NCBI RefSeq assembly: GCF_003352465.1 | Contig: NZ_CP031153.1 | Span: forward strand, 4,798,001-4,862,000 | Length of the DNA: 64,000 bases | Source of the DNA: Kordia sp. SMS9 | Lineage (GTDB): Bacteria > Bacteroidota > Bacteroidia > Flavobacteriales > Flavobacteriaceae | Direction: 5' to 3' | Program-made: the position numbers and the translations under genes | The notes under the pieces: generated by a model | Databases searched by the model: none | Seen by the model: the letters and a program-made list of their open reading frames with translations, nothing else | What the model was told of the DNA's origin: nothing | In this document: one piece after another, positions 46,401 through 54,534 of the stretch | Layout of the letters: every line of letters starts with the position of its first letter | Numbering within the stretch: the first letter of the stretch is position 1

Positions 46401-47683
46401 TGTCCTAATTCGTGTAAGGCTACCGTTTTAAAATCGTATTGAGAAGCTGACGGGTCGCCACTCCCATAATACCAGTTGGTACTATCATTCCAAGTGATAT
46501 CTATTTCATCAGCTATAGCTCTACCAGTAGTACCACAAGAGCCTACATATCTGGTTATTACTTCTCCCAAAACTCCTGAGGCAAGTTCGCTTCCATTGTC
46601 GAAACGCACAATATTTATTCCATCTTCTATGGATTCGTCAGTACTGGTAGTGTTACCAAAAATGAAGTTAATTCCAGACTCGCAATTCCATAACTCGAAA
46701 GCGTCTTCAAAATAGGTTTTGGCAGAGCTTGTATCAAAATCAGTATGATATTCAAAAGTAAAACCTCCACTACCATTGTCGTCTTGTAGCGTTGAAGGAT
46801 AATCTACTGTGCCAGATGTTCCGTTTAAATGACTATATGTTATCGTAAGAGGAACTGATGTGGTATGTGTACTATTGTCTGAATTTGTTATCATAATACT
46901 TCCCGTACCTGCTAAATACGGAATCTCCACCTGAATTTCTGTATTAGACCAGCTAAGAATTTGAGAATCTAGCGCCGTGGTAAAAGAAGAACCTCCATCA
47001 TTAGCATTTGAAAAACCAATAGAACCCATACTTGCTCCAAAATTATTCCCCGTAATTGTTAATGTTGTTTGAGTACCTGCTGTTGCTGTTAATGGCGAAA
47101 AACTATACACTATTGGGTTGGCACGCATTGTCATTCCTGTATTCGTGGATAAACGTTCTTGCAGTATCTGTTCTCTATTGCCTGTTGTGTTTTTAATAGT
47201 TGCGTAAACTTGATTTTCTATAGAAGTATATGTATTGAAGATATCGGATGCTTCATTTGTAAAATTATCATATTTAATAATTCCTTGAGCAGCGCCTACC
47301 AATTCGTATAAATTATTAGATACAGTTAGTTGTTTTCTAAAATCTTTTAAGAAAAATACCCCAACCATTCCAGGTCGTAAATTAGCAGCGCTTGAAGTCA
47401 GTTGAAAATGATCACCCACGCTTCCTCCTGCTGTTACTATTTTGAAGGTTGCGTTATTTTGCCCTTTAAAATTTTTATATATAGATACGTCGTGTAATGT
47501 GTAGATATTGTGTTTATTAACATCCCAATAGCTAGTACTGGCAATTATTTTTCCCTCCACAATGTTCGTAGCTTCATTGGTACGCTCTTGAATGGAAAGC
47601 GGTGTCATTAAGGCTCCACATTCTTGTGAAAATACGAAAGTGTGTACGAGAAGAAATGCTAGAAGTAAAATTTGTTTTTTCAT
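40427..47683 (-). CDS. Giant secreted metzincin-like protein with six LRR modules
   Basis: A 2418-residue exported protein (signal peptide MKKQILLLAFLLVHTFVFSQ). Order: N-terminal domain ~20-180; IPT/TIG domain ~189-282 (IVYSFSPLTATAGTQTTLTITGNNFG); matrixin-like zinc protease with HELGHAHQLGH at 424-434 and Met-turn Met442; Ig-like domain ~490-590; then six modules, each opening with IPD-NFE--LE--- and DD-SGDGQVPT and carrying SDS22-like 21-residue leucine-rich repeats (TSLDVSNNT-L), each closing with C--VDDASYS--NW. The C-terminal region (~2190-2418) has two GD-N-D/DIDMNGTIQYSGTDPD segments resembling calcium-binding dockerin-like loops. No typical type IX sorting domain is clear. Probably a surface adhesin or protease. 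Confidence 0.88.
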   Translation of the reverse strand: MKKQILLLAFLLVHTFVFSQECGALMTPLSIQERTNEATNIVEGKIIASTSYWDVNKHNIYTLHDVSIYKNFKGQNNATFKIVTAGGSVGDHFQLTSSAANLRPGMVGVFFLKDFRKQLTVSNNLYELVGAAQGIIKYDNFTNEASDIFNTYTSIENQVYATIKNTTGNREQILQERLSTNTGMTMRANPIVYSFSPLTATAGTQTTLTITGNNFGASMGSIGFSNANDGGSSFTTALDSQILSWSNTEIQVEIPYLAGTGSIMITNSDNSTHTTSVPLTITYSHLNGTSGTVDYPSTLQDDNGSGGFTFEYHTDFDTSSAKTYFEDAFELWNCESGINFIFGNTTSTDESIEDGINIVRFDNGSELASGVLGEVITRYVGSCGTTGRAIADEIDITWNDSTNWYYGSGDPSASQYDFKTVALHELGHAHQLGHVIDTNLIMHYSLGAGENKYSLGTSDIDASVYTMGIFTQSPGCSITEMSSITLCCDDIAISSQPQDTTIAENSSGQFTISASGNDSVSWFSSTDGNSWTELSDDSVYSGTSTTTLSVTNVPVSYDGLLYRAYLENVCGESLNSDQATLTVTAYTSIPDANFEAALEALGYDDISGDGQVPTSLIESITSLNVENLNISDITGIEDFAALQELAIADNAITSLDLSNNLAIESIYAGNNQLTSINISNNTLLERLWVHESNLTSIDLSNNTALQVLSVSNNNLTSLDVSNNTAIYNLFASYNSLTSIDVSNNTALQQFHVISNSLTALDVTNNTSITNFQFHFNNLTEIDLSNNPALSFLSGRDNNLTSLDVSNNPVLAKIWCGNNVITSINITNNPLITVFQMAGNDLTYANLQNGNNINITGFSINNNDNLECITVDDAAYSTTNWTNVDATASFSEEEYCSYTTIPDANFEAALEALGYDDISGDGQVPTSLIESITSLNVDGESINDLTGIEDFVALETLRSESNSLTTVDVSNLSNLKQLYLQYNSLTSLDVTNNIYLETLSFGNNSVSSIDLSNNANLLSLGFQYNSITDIDLSNNLLLYHIACRDNGLTSLDLTNNPEMINIYAQNNAISVVDLSGNPDLAIVAFPNNDIVEFNIKNENNTNITTFNTNGNSSLECILVDDASYSSTNWTNIESTTSFTETDYCAYTAIPDTNFEAALEALNYDDISGDGQVPTALIEGVTNLSVDNEGITDLTGIEDFTALTELVISDNNIVILDVSSNTNLRRLEAFSCGLTSLDISQNTNLEELIVYSNALTTLDTSNNTSLTNVTLFANQLTSLDFSSNTALTYVEVSDNELTELNIQNGTNNLIQTFDATNNSNLSCIRVDDAANSTMNWTIDLNTSFSETYCRYTAIPDTNFETRLESIITDDVSGDGQVPTVLIEVITNLNLSNRSIADLTGIEDFTALQKLNASTNTLTSVDLTNNTNLEELNISDNTNLTSLDVSSCVLLERINVEDNAFSTLDLSANTQLDALFVTDNDALTEIDLSTNSLLRVLTLDNLDNIASVDISQNATIDSLQVTNNVILSEFNVKNGANTDIFFFQGNNNSSLTCILVDDASYSTASWSAIDSQASFSDTYCRYTAIPDANFETALEALITDDVSGDGQVPTAEIEVVTSLDVRNLNIADLTGIEDFVALEALYCSDNSLTTLNVSNLTNLQTLWAVSNNLTSIDLTNNPAITDIRIENNELTSIDLSNQTNLVILQIDRNELTAIDVSNSPSITRFRVYDNNISNIDLANNTSLSEVRVQNNRLLSLNLQNGNNTNIGTFAADNNEFLDCILVDDASYSTANWTTIDAQTSFSDTTCTVAYTAIPDSNFEAQLESLGYDDISGDGQVPTAYIEGVTTLDVGNLSIADLTGIEDFIGLVDLDAEVNNLTSLDLSNNTLLETIDIDSNDLSSLTLPTNGSLITFSCNNNSNLTTVDFSGNTNLQTIQCINNGLTSINLTGLSVLTSLGLNENSLSSIDISDAMSLETLTIGNNALTSINLSNNTNLTYLTVESNNLNSLDISNNTALEYLILSENNITSIDTSSHTALVWLYAGNNQLTTIDVSANTLLERLWVNDNQLTSLDVSSNLLLEELVCYNNSITSLDASGNSFLSWFLVNNNALTSVNLQNGNNTNILIYASNDNPDLSCMLVDDASYSTTNWTSVDAATTFNESACTTEFTLGVNVYLQGALLNPNTGEESLMRDDLRVAGYIPTTSPYADALTCEATVFDTTGNDAIVDWILIEFRDATDNTIVTYSQSALLQRDGDVVDVDGISDIAFSFEGEAEYCLGLQHRNHLGIMTSSSITFVNNALMTINFTDATNQFTYGTDAQTDNGMPTDIVAMWCGDVNSDSIIQYSGTDPDVPAILSEILNDSGNFLNFPTYAITGYNTNDIDMNGTIQYSGTDPDTPFVLQNVLAHPSNFLSFSTYQIIEQLP
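41210..45930 (-). repeat. Six intragenic LRR modules
   Basis: Module starts (IPDxNFE codons) lie near 45925, 44990, 44250, 43630, 42940 and 42255 on the minus strand, with lengths between about 620 and 1045 bp. Boundaries agree in protein sequence but the number of 63-bp LRR units differs, so modules arose by duplication followed by unit gain or loss. Confidence 0.85.
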
Positions 47684-47921
47684 GTAGTTAAGTAGATTCT
47701 TTTTTAGTTTGGGAATTAGTGTGTAATAATGAACTTTATTAAAGTCATTGCAAAAAAGGGAAGATTCTTAAAAGTATCTAAAAACGTAGGGGGACAATCA
47801 GGGGGACAGCTAGTAAATATGCTGTTTTTAAGATGTTTGGAAAATCATAGTAGTGTTAATGATTTTTAAGAACCCATTAAAAATCATTGAGAAAAAAGTA
47901 AATATTGACTTTACAATATGG

Positions 47922-49610
47922 TTATATTTCTTTTAAAAAGTCTTCCAAATCTTTGTCGGCAGAAAGTTCTAATTTTTTTCGCAATCGGTAGCGTGCTTTT
48001 TTTACGGCTTCTACGGTGATATGACGTAGTCTGGAAATTTCCTTTCTATTTAATCCTATACGAATGTAGGTACAAAGTTCTAAATCTGTTTGTGTCAATT
48101 TTGGAACACGGGTTTTTAGGCGTTGAATAAAATCATAATTTAAATGTTCAATATCGCTTTTTATGACATTTAGCTGATTATCTTCCAACAGTTCTGATCT
48201 AAGATTATTGATAATCTTCTCTACTGAAATAGTATCATCATACGTTGTCTTTTTCAAATCATTTACTAATTCTTTTTTTGATTTTAAATGATGATAAGAC
48301 TCAAACAATAATTTTGAAATTTCGGCTTCTTTATCTTGTACTTGCTGTGCCATTTTTTTTAGCTCAAGTTGCGCTGCTTGTACAATTCTATAATTCAAAT
48401 ATACTTGCAATACTACATAAGTTAATAGTCCAATATTCACTAAAAATTTAGTCTGAATTATCAACATTGCATTCAGCATGTCATTCGTAAACACAATTGT
48501 CAAAATAATTGCATTGAGAAGCACAAATTTTGCAAACGGTTTCTTATCTATAATAGCTTTGCCTATTAACCAATACCATAAAAGGATGTCTAGAAAACCA
48601 AAAACTTGAAAAATGGGCGCACTATACGTTCCATAAAAAACAGGGAATATGATTACATATATCACTCCTAAACAGGGAATTACAGTAAAGAATAATACTA
48701 CTTTTTTGGAAAAATACCCATAAAAGAGATAATGATGATATAAGAAAATCAGCGCTAAACCACCATAATAACAGACATATCTGAGTCTTTGTACCAATTC
48801 AAAAGAAATGTCTGGAAAAACCTTTAAAATAAAAGCCTCTCCAACAAATAGTTGTCTTGAACCTCCTATTAAACAAAAAAGGCCGAAGTATAAAAAATAC
48901 TTTTCTTTTCGAAAATTTGTGTAAGTTATAATTTGAAAAATACCAAACAACATAATTAAGATCGTAATAATACTCTCTAGTGTTGCTCTTTGTTCCTTGA
49001 TTTTATAAAAACTTTCCTTTTGAGTGATGGTATTTTTAAGAGGAAATCCACCGCCAAAACGACTGCTGAAATTTGACACCAAAATCATTACGTCCAAAGA
49101 TTTTTCTTTGGGTAATTCTACTGACAGCGGTGGAATGGCATTTTCAGACTCGCTACTTATTTTAGATACGTGCCCATGAACTCCATACTTTTTGCCATTT
49201 ACCCATACTTCCGCAGCACCTAAAACTCTAGACAAATTTAGTACGAGTTGTTTTTCAGAATTTTCCAATTCTATTTGAAAACGAAATGTTCCATATCCTT
49301 TGGGGTTATACTCTTTATTTTTCCAGACGGCAGTTGGCCATTGAATGGTATCAGGTTGTGTAAGTACTTCCTTTTGAAAAACACCTTTATCAGTTAAAGG
49401 CCATTGTTTCCAATAGAAAAGAGAGTTCCCTTTAATGACAAGTTCTTTCCCTTTTGAAACCTGATTCGTTTTCAAATGTATCAACCCTTTTTCTAAAACC
49501 GCAAAGTCCTGATCATCAGAAACACAGCCAGAAAGCAAAAAAAATAGGAAACTTGGCAGTAATATCTTAAAAAAGTAAAATCTCTGCGGGCACAATCTCA
49601 TTGTATTCAA
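47922..49610 (-). CDS. 7TM-DISM sensor with C-terminal LuxR-like HTH
   Basis: A 562-residue membrane sensor-regulator. The N-terminus is a lipoprotein-like signal (PSFLFFLLSGC), then a jelly-roll extracytoplasmic domain (~30-200, YGTFRFQIELENSEKQLVLNLSRVLGAAEVWVNGKKYGVHG), seven transmembrane helices (~205-400), a long coiled coil (QLELKKMAQQVQDKEAEISKLL) and a C-terminal LuxR/GerE-type helix-turn-helix (LTQTDLELCTYIRIGLNRKEISRLRHITVEAVKKARYRLRKKL). It directly precedes the giant LRR gene on the same strand (238-bp spacer), so it is a candidate regulator of it. The DNA-binding domain is membrane-tethered. Confidence 0.85.
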   Translation of the reverse strand: MNTMRLCPQRFYFFKILLPSFLFFLLSGCVSDDQDFAVLEKGLIHLKTNQVSKGKELVIKGNSLFYWKQWPLTDKGVFQKEVLTQPDTIQWPTAVWKNKEYNPKGYGTFRFQIELENSEKQLVLNLSRVLGAAEVWVNGKKYGVHGHVSKISSESENAIPPLSVELPKEKSLDVMILVSNFSSRFGGGFPLKNTITQKESFYKIKEQRATLESIITILIMLFGIFQIITYTNFRKEKYFLYFGLFCLIGGSRQLFVGEAFILKVFPDISFELVQRLRYVCYYGGLALIFLYHHYLFYGYFSKKVVLFFTVIPCLGVIYVIIFPVFYGTYSAPIFQVFGFLDILLWYWLIGKAIIDKKPFAKFVLLNAIILTIVFTNDMLNAMLIIQTKFLVNIGLLTYVVLQVYLNYRIVQAAQLELKKMAQQVQDKEAEISKLLFESYHHLKSKKELVNDLKKTTYDDTISVEKIINNLRSELLEDNQLNVIKSDIEHLNYDFIQRLKTRVPKLTQTDLELCTYIRIGLNRKEISRLRHITVEAVKKARYRLRKKLELSADKDLEDFLKEI

Positions 49611-49713
49611 TTAATTTATCACAAAGGTAATTTAAAAATAAAAAGTGATACACTCATTTGTTAAAGTTAAAAAGAGAATATTATTAATGAATTTAAAATT
49701 ATAACAAACAAAA

Positions 49714-49742
49714 AATCCCTTCCAAATAAATGAAAGGGATTA
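49714..49742 (-). terminator. Hairpin beyond the distal tRNA-end copy
   Basis: AATCCCTT / AAGGGATT stem with a 12-nt loop and a T run on the minus strand. Confidence 0.7.
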
Positions 49743-49743
49743 T

Positions 49744-49760
49744 GTGATCGCGACAGGATT
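49744..49760. repeat. 17-bp copy of the tRNA-Arg 3' end (candidate distal att site)
   Basis: GTGATCGCGACAGGATT is identical to 54534-54550, the 3' end of tRNA-Arg(TCT) plus one flanking base on each side, and diverges directly after it. Confidence 0.7.
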
Positions 49761-49808
49761 ATACTTCCTTAAAGCTCCGCTTTGAAAATGAAAAACACAC
49801 CAAAATAA

Positions 49809-49837
49809 AAAAGCAAGCTATTTATTTTAGCTTGCTT
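49809..49837 (-). terminator. Hairpin beside the inner tRNA-end copy
   Basis: AAAGCAAGCTA / TAGCTTGCTTT perfect stem around an 7-nt AT loop. Confidence 0.75.
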
Positions 49838-49848
49838 TCCATTTATTC

Positions 49849-49858
49849 GTGATCGCGA
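49849..49858. repeat. 10-bp partial copy of the tRNA-Arg 3' end
   Basis: GTGATCGCGA, again just after a terminator hairpin, matches the first ten bases of the repeat at 54534. Confidence 0.45.
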
Positions 49859-49982
49859 GCCTTCAAAGTTTGAACTTTTTGGTGGAGGATTTGAGAGAGA
49901 TTGGGGTGTTTGTGAAAGAGCATTTCTCACTGTTTAATGTTTCTCAACTTTGATTTAGGCTAGAATTGATTTTATTCAAATT

Positions 49983-52976
49983 TTAAATCAACCGTTCTTC
50001 CAAAGCATTTTTCCATTTATAGAATCCTTTTTTGTCTTCACTATAATCATGAATAACTTTACTGAAATTATCATTTTTAGTTTCCAAAAAAGATTGACGG
50101 CCATTATTACGAATCCAATTCAGTTTTTTATTTATTGATTCTAATTGCTTCTTAAAATGAAAGTTATTTTTGGGAAGATGCCAAACATAAGTCGCTTCTT
50201 TAGTATCTAAGGTTTCCAAAACTATATGATATTTGTGTTCACCTTCTAATAAAAAAACAAATGAAAATGGATATAGTACAAATCTGATTTTTAGTTTTTT
50301 GTATTGATGATATCTTGACAAATAAAATAACTGTTTATGATGAACAAATTTACTGTTTTTTAAAAGGCTTTTTAAGAGATTCTCTTCTGAACCAAATAAA
50401 GAGTCAATTGATTTAGAAGTTTTTTCTACTATATCATCACTTTTATACTTTTTGCTCTTACTAAATTGTTGTTCAACAAATTGAAATTTTATACTATCTA
50501 TAATTTCTTTATTTATACGATTAATATCTTCTGAAGTAGCTATTTGAGAAACAATCAATCCATTTTCTAATCCAATTTGAATGTGTACTGTAATAGATTT
50601 AGAGCTTAGAATTTTGGAAAAATATGGTTTTAATACTTCAAATTCAGGCTGCATCTCTTCATTTTCGATTTCTAATTGTAGTAATGTTTCATTTGATAAT
50701 TTATACGAAAAACAAACCATACCATAGTGAAAGTCTAGATCATTAATAGCAACTTTAATGAACTTATCAATATCATTGTTTAGATTCATTTTTGACTCTA
50801 AACTTTCTTTAAAGTCATCAAATAGTGTAGCTTGTCGATCAAGATTTCGATAATAGCTATTCCGTTTTAAAAATAGTTTGTTTAGATACGGAATATGTTT
50901 GTCTCGATAATCATAAATTACAGGTGTTAATTCAGACCGTTGGACTCTTCCAATATATTGAATTAACTTGCCTTTAAATGCAAAAGGATAGACTAAAAAT
51001 AGACAAGATATACTTTGAATATCAACTCCTTCACCGAAAAATTGACCTGTGGTTATGATAGCTTGAAAGTCACCTTTTTCAATACTGTTCCATTTTAAAG
51101 TTCTTAAAGCAGAGCTATCTTCTCCTGAGATAGGAATAGTTTCATATTGACTTTTTAGATATTGACAAAGTACTAGGACATGCTCTTTTCGTTCTGTGAT
51201 AAGTACCACCTTTCTACCATTATTTAACTCATGTCGAACATCATTTAATATGAGTTTGTTTCTTTCAGAATCATGGATGAGTATTTTTGAAAGTGTTTCA
51301 AATCGATCTGTTTTAGAATTAAAAGGAATATTCAAATGCGTATCTCGAATTACAATTCTAGCCTTTTTATAATTATCAATATCTTGAGGTTTTATCTCTG
51401 AAATGATATTACCTAAATACACAAAAAGTAGTTTTTCGTCATTGTTTTTACGAAAAGGAGTGGCTGTCAATCCGTATTGGTAATATGGTGAAAGTTTGTG
51501 AACAACTTCACGAAAAGATTTCGCAGGAATATGATGACATTCGTCTATAATGATTGTTCCAAAAGCAGATGTTAATAGATTATCTTCATCAGTCAGTTTT
51601 TTTCCTAAAGTCTGAATTAATGCAACAGTAATGTGTTTTCCGATTTTTATTTTTCCTTGACCAATTTTCCCGATCTCTCTTTTTGGAATACCAAAAAAAG
51701 TTTCAATTCTACTGATCCATTGTTCTGCTATCTGTTTCCGATGCGTAATAATTAATGCTGGTTGCTTCTTGTGTTCTATAATTTTTAAGCCAATAATTGT
51801 TTTTCCAGAACCAGGTGGGGCTACAATAATTCCAAAATCTTTTTTTAATGCTATTTCTAATGGAGGATGTTGATGTTTCAATAATTGAATTGAAGATAAG
51901 AATTCAACATTTTTTAGACGTTTTCTTTGATCTATAAATTCATATTCAACACCTTGTTGTTTACAAAAACGAATCAAATTTCCTACAAATCCTCTTGGAA
52001 TTTCTATAGCATTTTCAGTTTCATCAATAAGCTTAAAATAACGATCCGTCTTCCAAGTACTTCTTCCTGTTTTCTTTTTTATTGCATAATCAGCATTGAA
52101 AAAATTTAGGTTTTCTTTGAGGAAATTGATTACTGCGGGAGCTAAACCATTTCGATTAATGACAATACTATTCTTTAGTGCGAATTCTAATTTTCCAAAA
52201 TTTGTAACACTAACATTAAAATCACTTTTATTGTCTTTTTTTTTAAATGTCTTTTTAAAAATTGAATCCAGAGAAACAGTAGAAATTTTTTTAATGGTTT
52301 TCAAAAATCCCCATTGATCTTCATAAGGTGTAAATGTATTAATACTTATAAAACAAGAGTTTCCATTTTGTAAAGCCTGTCCTTGAAAGGGAAGTGCTAT
52401 AAGATTTCCTAACCCTTTACCTGATAAATAATCTTGATTTGGAAATAATCGATCAAAACTTGTATTTCTATCAAATACAGAGAAAATTCCTGCTTGTTCA
52501 AAAAGTTTCAATATGATTTTTCTACTTTTAATAGCAGCATAAGGTTCTTCAAAAAATATCCACACATGCCCACCATTTCCCGAACGAGAACGTTCTAAAT
52601 ACGCTGGAATATTATTTTTGTTGCAGACTTCAATAGCTTTTCTAGATTGTTCTTGCCAACCACCTTTATCAAAATCAGCAACAATAAACCATGAAGTATT
52701 ATTTTTCAAAAGTGGATATATTCCAATATATTTTTCTCCCTTTAGATGTTTAGAGAGATTCAAATTATCTAATCTAACATAGGTTTTATCTTTGTAGTCT
52801 TTAAAAGTTCCGCCTCTTTGCTTGTGAAGACGATACATATAAGGATCATAAGAATACGCTGGAGTATAACCACTTTTATTGCCTTTCTCCCATCGTAATG
52901 CAAATACATCTTCACGCCCTTTAAATAAAGAACGAAAGAGATTTAGCAAATCTGTATTTCCATCATTACTTTCCAA
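49983..52976 (-). CDS. TOTE-type archaeo-eukaryotic primase fused to a superfamily 2 helicase
   Basis: A 997-residue protein. Residues ~10-240 form an archaeo-eukaryotic primase domain of the TOTE conflict-system type: catalytic Asp pair 101/103 (FIVADFDKG), the SGNGGHVWIFF motif (132-142) and an LPFQG strand. Residues ~355-700 are a helicase: Walker A APPGSGKT (386-393), DECH box (478-481), LTATPFRK and arginine-finger motif QYIGRVQR (673-680). A ~300-residue C-terminal region is unassigned. The fusion is known from prokaryotic conflict and mobile systems; a role in sensing or destroying foreign nucleic acid is family inference. Immediate neighbours are a toxin-antitoxin pair and tRNA-end scars. 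Confidence 0.85.
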   Translation of the reverse strand: MESNDGNTDLLNLFRSLFKGREDVFALRWEKGNKSGYTPAYSYDPYMYRLHKQRGGTFKDYKDKTYVRLDNLNLSKHLKGEKYIGIYPLLKNNTSWFIVADFDKGGWQEQSRKAIEVCNKNNIPAYLERSRSGNGGHVWIFFEEPYAAIKSRKIILKLFEQAGIFSVFDRNTSFDRLFPNQDYLSGKGLGNLIALPFQGQALQNGNSCFISINTFTPYEDQWGFLKTIKKISTVSLDSIFKKTFKKKDNKSDFNVSVTNFGKLEFALKNSIVINRNGLAPAVINFLKENLNFFNADYAIKKKTGRSTWKTDRYFKLIDETENAIEIPRGFVGNLIRFCKQQGVEYEFIDQRKRLKNVEFLSSIQLLKHQHPPLEIALKKDFGIIVAPPGSGKTIIGLKIIEHKKQPALIITHRKQIAEQWISRIETFFGIPKREIGKIGQGKIKIGKHITVALIQTLGKKLTDEDNLLTSAFGTIIIDECHHIPAKSFREVVHKLSPYYQYGLTATPFRKNNDEKLLFVYLGNIISEIKPQDIDNYKKARIVIRDTHLNIPFNSKTDRFETLSKILIHDSERNKLILNDVRHELNNGRKVVLITERKEHVLVLCQYLKSQYETIPISGEDSSALRTLKWNSIEKGDFQAIITTGQFFGEGVDIQSISCLFLVYPFAFKGKLIQYIGRVQRSELTPVIYDYRDKHIPYLNKLFLKRNSYYRNLDRQATLFDDFKESLESKMNLNNDIDKFIKVAINDLDFHYGMVCFSYKLSNETLLQLEIENEEMQPEFEVLKPYFSKILSSKSITVHIQIGLENGLIVSQIATSEDINRINKEIIDSIKFQFVEQQFSKSKKYKSDDIVEKTSKSIDSLFGSEENLLKSLLKNSKFVHHKQLFYLSRYHQYKKLKIRFVLYPFSFVFLLEGEHKYHIVLETLDTKEATYVWHLPKNNFHFKKQLESINKKLNWIRNNGRQSFLETKNDNFSKVIHDYSEDKKGFYKWKNALEERLI

Positions 52977-53046
52977 TATGTTTATTGTATATGACTAAAT
53001 ATATGGAATTAGTTTGTATGGAAAAAGATAAATTAAAATCCTGAAA

Positions 53047-53352
53047 TTAAATATTTAAAAATTCTTTTAACTCTTTCGGATTATCTTTATTATTCCAAAA
53101 TAGCAGTAGTTCTATGGTTTGAGTATCTTCAAAAGCATCAAAATACAATGTTGTTTGTTTGGAGATTACAAATGAGCGTAAATTTGTTTTCTGTGATACT
53201 TTACCTTCAATTATTCCTGACTCCAATTTTTTAACAAAATCATCAACTAAATTCATAAAGTCCATAATTTCATTAACTGACCATTTTTTATTGATTTTGT
53301 CTAATTCTTTTGCGTATGATAATTCAGCAGTTGGTGTCCATATAACATTCAT
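53047..53352 (-). CDS. ParE/RelE-family toxin
   Basis: A 101-residue toxin of the RelE/ParE superfamily (MNVIWTPTAELSYAKELDKINKKW, then KTNLRSFVISKQTTLYFDAF and ELLLFWNNKDNPKEL, matching the common beta-sheet ending in NRQDP-like FWNNKDNP). It lies seven bases after the antitoxin gene, in the usual antitoxin-first order. Whether it cuts mRNA (RelE) or targets gyrase (ParE) is not decided by the sequence. Confidence 0.8.
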   Translation of the reverse strand: MNVIWTPTAELSYAKELDKINKKWSVNEIMDFMNLVDDFVKKLESGIIEGKVSQKTNLRSFVISKQTTLYFDAFEDTQTIELLLFWNNKDNPKELKEFLNI

Positions 53353-53359
53353 AAGCGTA

Positions 53360-53605
53360 TTAAGCTATATCATATTTCTTTCGAAAATCATCCATTACTT
53401 CTTTATGTGAGCGTGTCTTACCTTGACGAGCTTGATCTCTACTTTCCATAAGAATTTCTTGAATTTCTTTAGGGAGTTCGTCATAGAAATCAGTAGTCTC
53501 TTGTTCAGAATACGTTTTATGCAATGCACTTACCATTCGTAAAAACCGTTCATCTGACGAGTTAATAATTTCAATTATTTTATTTCTTAATTCAATTGCT
53601 CCCAT
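53360..53605 (-). CDS. Antitoxin partner
   Basis: An 81-residue protein with an N-terminal helical segment (ELRNKIIEIINSSDERFLRMVSALHKTY) and a charged C-terminal tail (SRDQARQGKTRSHKEVMDDFRKKYDI) of the kind found in flavobacterial ParD/RelB-type antitoxins. Its stop is 7 nt before the toxin start. Start ATG at 53605. Confidence 0.75.
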   Translation of the reverse strand: MGAIELRNKIIEIINSSDERFLRMVSALHKTYSEQETTDFYDELPKEIQEILMESRDQARQGKTRSHKEVMDDFRKKYDIA

Positions 53606-53908
53606 GATACATGAATTGATATACTGTCAAATATAAACAAATTATGGCATATTTAATAAAGATAAAATACATTCAAAAATTCTCATATTGAATGTTCTAT
53701 ATATTTTTTAAGATAGAATTCAAATATTGAATTACTCATTTAAGTGGAATTGTTTAAAACGAAATACCAATTATTTGAATAATTCATTATTAATATCGCT
53801 TTCCTCATGAAAATTTTAACGAATTTTATATTTTGTTGATATTTGATAATTTAATTATTGAAATAAAAAATACAATAAACGAGCGATATTAAAAATTTAT
53901 TTACTTAC
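53606..53908. other. AT-rich divergent spacer
   Basis: About 300 bp, over 75% AT, between the antitoxin gene (minus) and the DUF6155 gene (plus). It must hold both promoters; no distinct box, repeat or small gene can be supported. Confidence 0.5.
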
Positions 53909-54385
53909 ATGGGATTAAGAGATTTAAAAAAAGAACTTCATAAAATGGACAAATCTGAAATGATTAAACTCATATCAGAAATGTACTCAAAGATTCCGTC
54001 TGCCAAAGAATTTCTAGATGTTTTTTCTGGAATGAAAATAGAAACTCTTATTGAAAAATATAAAAAGGAAATTGAGCGGTATGTTTTTCCAAGTGGAAGA
54101 GAAATGATCTTACGAGAAACAGAGGCTAGGAAAATAATACGAACTGTGCGCAAAATGAAAATCACGGAACTAAACGTTGAACTGGAATTGTATTATGTAG
54201 AATGTTGTTTAGAGATAATTCAAGATTTCGGGTATTCTGACGAGAATTATTACATATCTATTGAAAAAATGTTTGATAGTGCTATAAAAGGAATATCAGA
54301 AATTGGCGCAGAGAAAAAATATAAACGTAGAATCAATGACATACTTAGTGTAGCCAGTGAGTTTGGAATAGACTTTTATTATTAG
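53909..54385 (+). CDS. DUF6155-family protein
   Basis: A 158-residue all-helical protein starting MGLRDLKKELHKMDKSEMIKLISEMYSKIPSAKEFLD, the hallmark of DUF6155. Function unknown; no catalytic residues stand out. It is the only plus-strand gene of the island and lies next to the tRNA-Arg terminator, so it may be island cargo. Confidence 0.75.
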   Translation: MGLRDLKKELHKMDKSEMIKLISEMYSKIPSAKEFLDVFSGMKIETLIEKYKKEIERYVFPSGREMILRETEARKIIRTVRKMKITELNVELELYYVECCLEIIQDFGYSDENYYISIEKMFDSAIKGISEIGAEKKYKRRINDILSVASEFGIDFYY

Positions 54386-54492
54386 AAAATTCACAGAAAC
54401 CTTTAGAATACTTTAGTCACTCTAAAATTCTAACCTGTAAATTATTAGAAACCAAAAGCTTATATAAAACTATCCGTTCGGGTATAAAACAA

Positions 54493-54525
54493 AAAACCTG
54501 TAATTTAAAACATTACAGGTTTTTA
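54493..54525 (-). terminator. Terminator after tRNA-Arg
   Basis: AAACCTGTAAT / ATTACAGGTTT stem with an 8-nt loop, T-rich on both flanks, 10 nt past the tRNA end; also usable by the convergent DUF6155 gene. Confidence 0.85.
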
Positions 54526-54534
54526 CAGTTTTAG

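Larger units (their letters stand above)
49611..49982. other. Spacer with tRNA-end scars and terminators
   Basis: No gene seen. Contains two terminator hairpins, each followed (in plus orientation) by a copy of the tRNA-Arg 3' end, at 49744-49760 and 49849-49858. See the island entry. Confidence 0.6.

Noticed and set aside
40539-46715. Several plus-strand frames of 60-135 codons
   Set aside because: All are shadows of the LRR repeats of the giant minus-strand gene.
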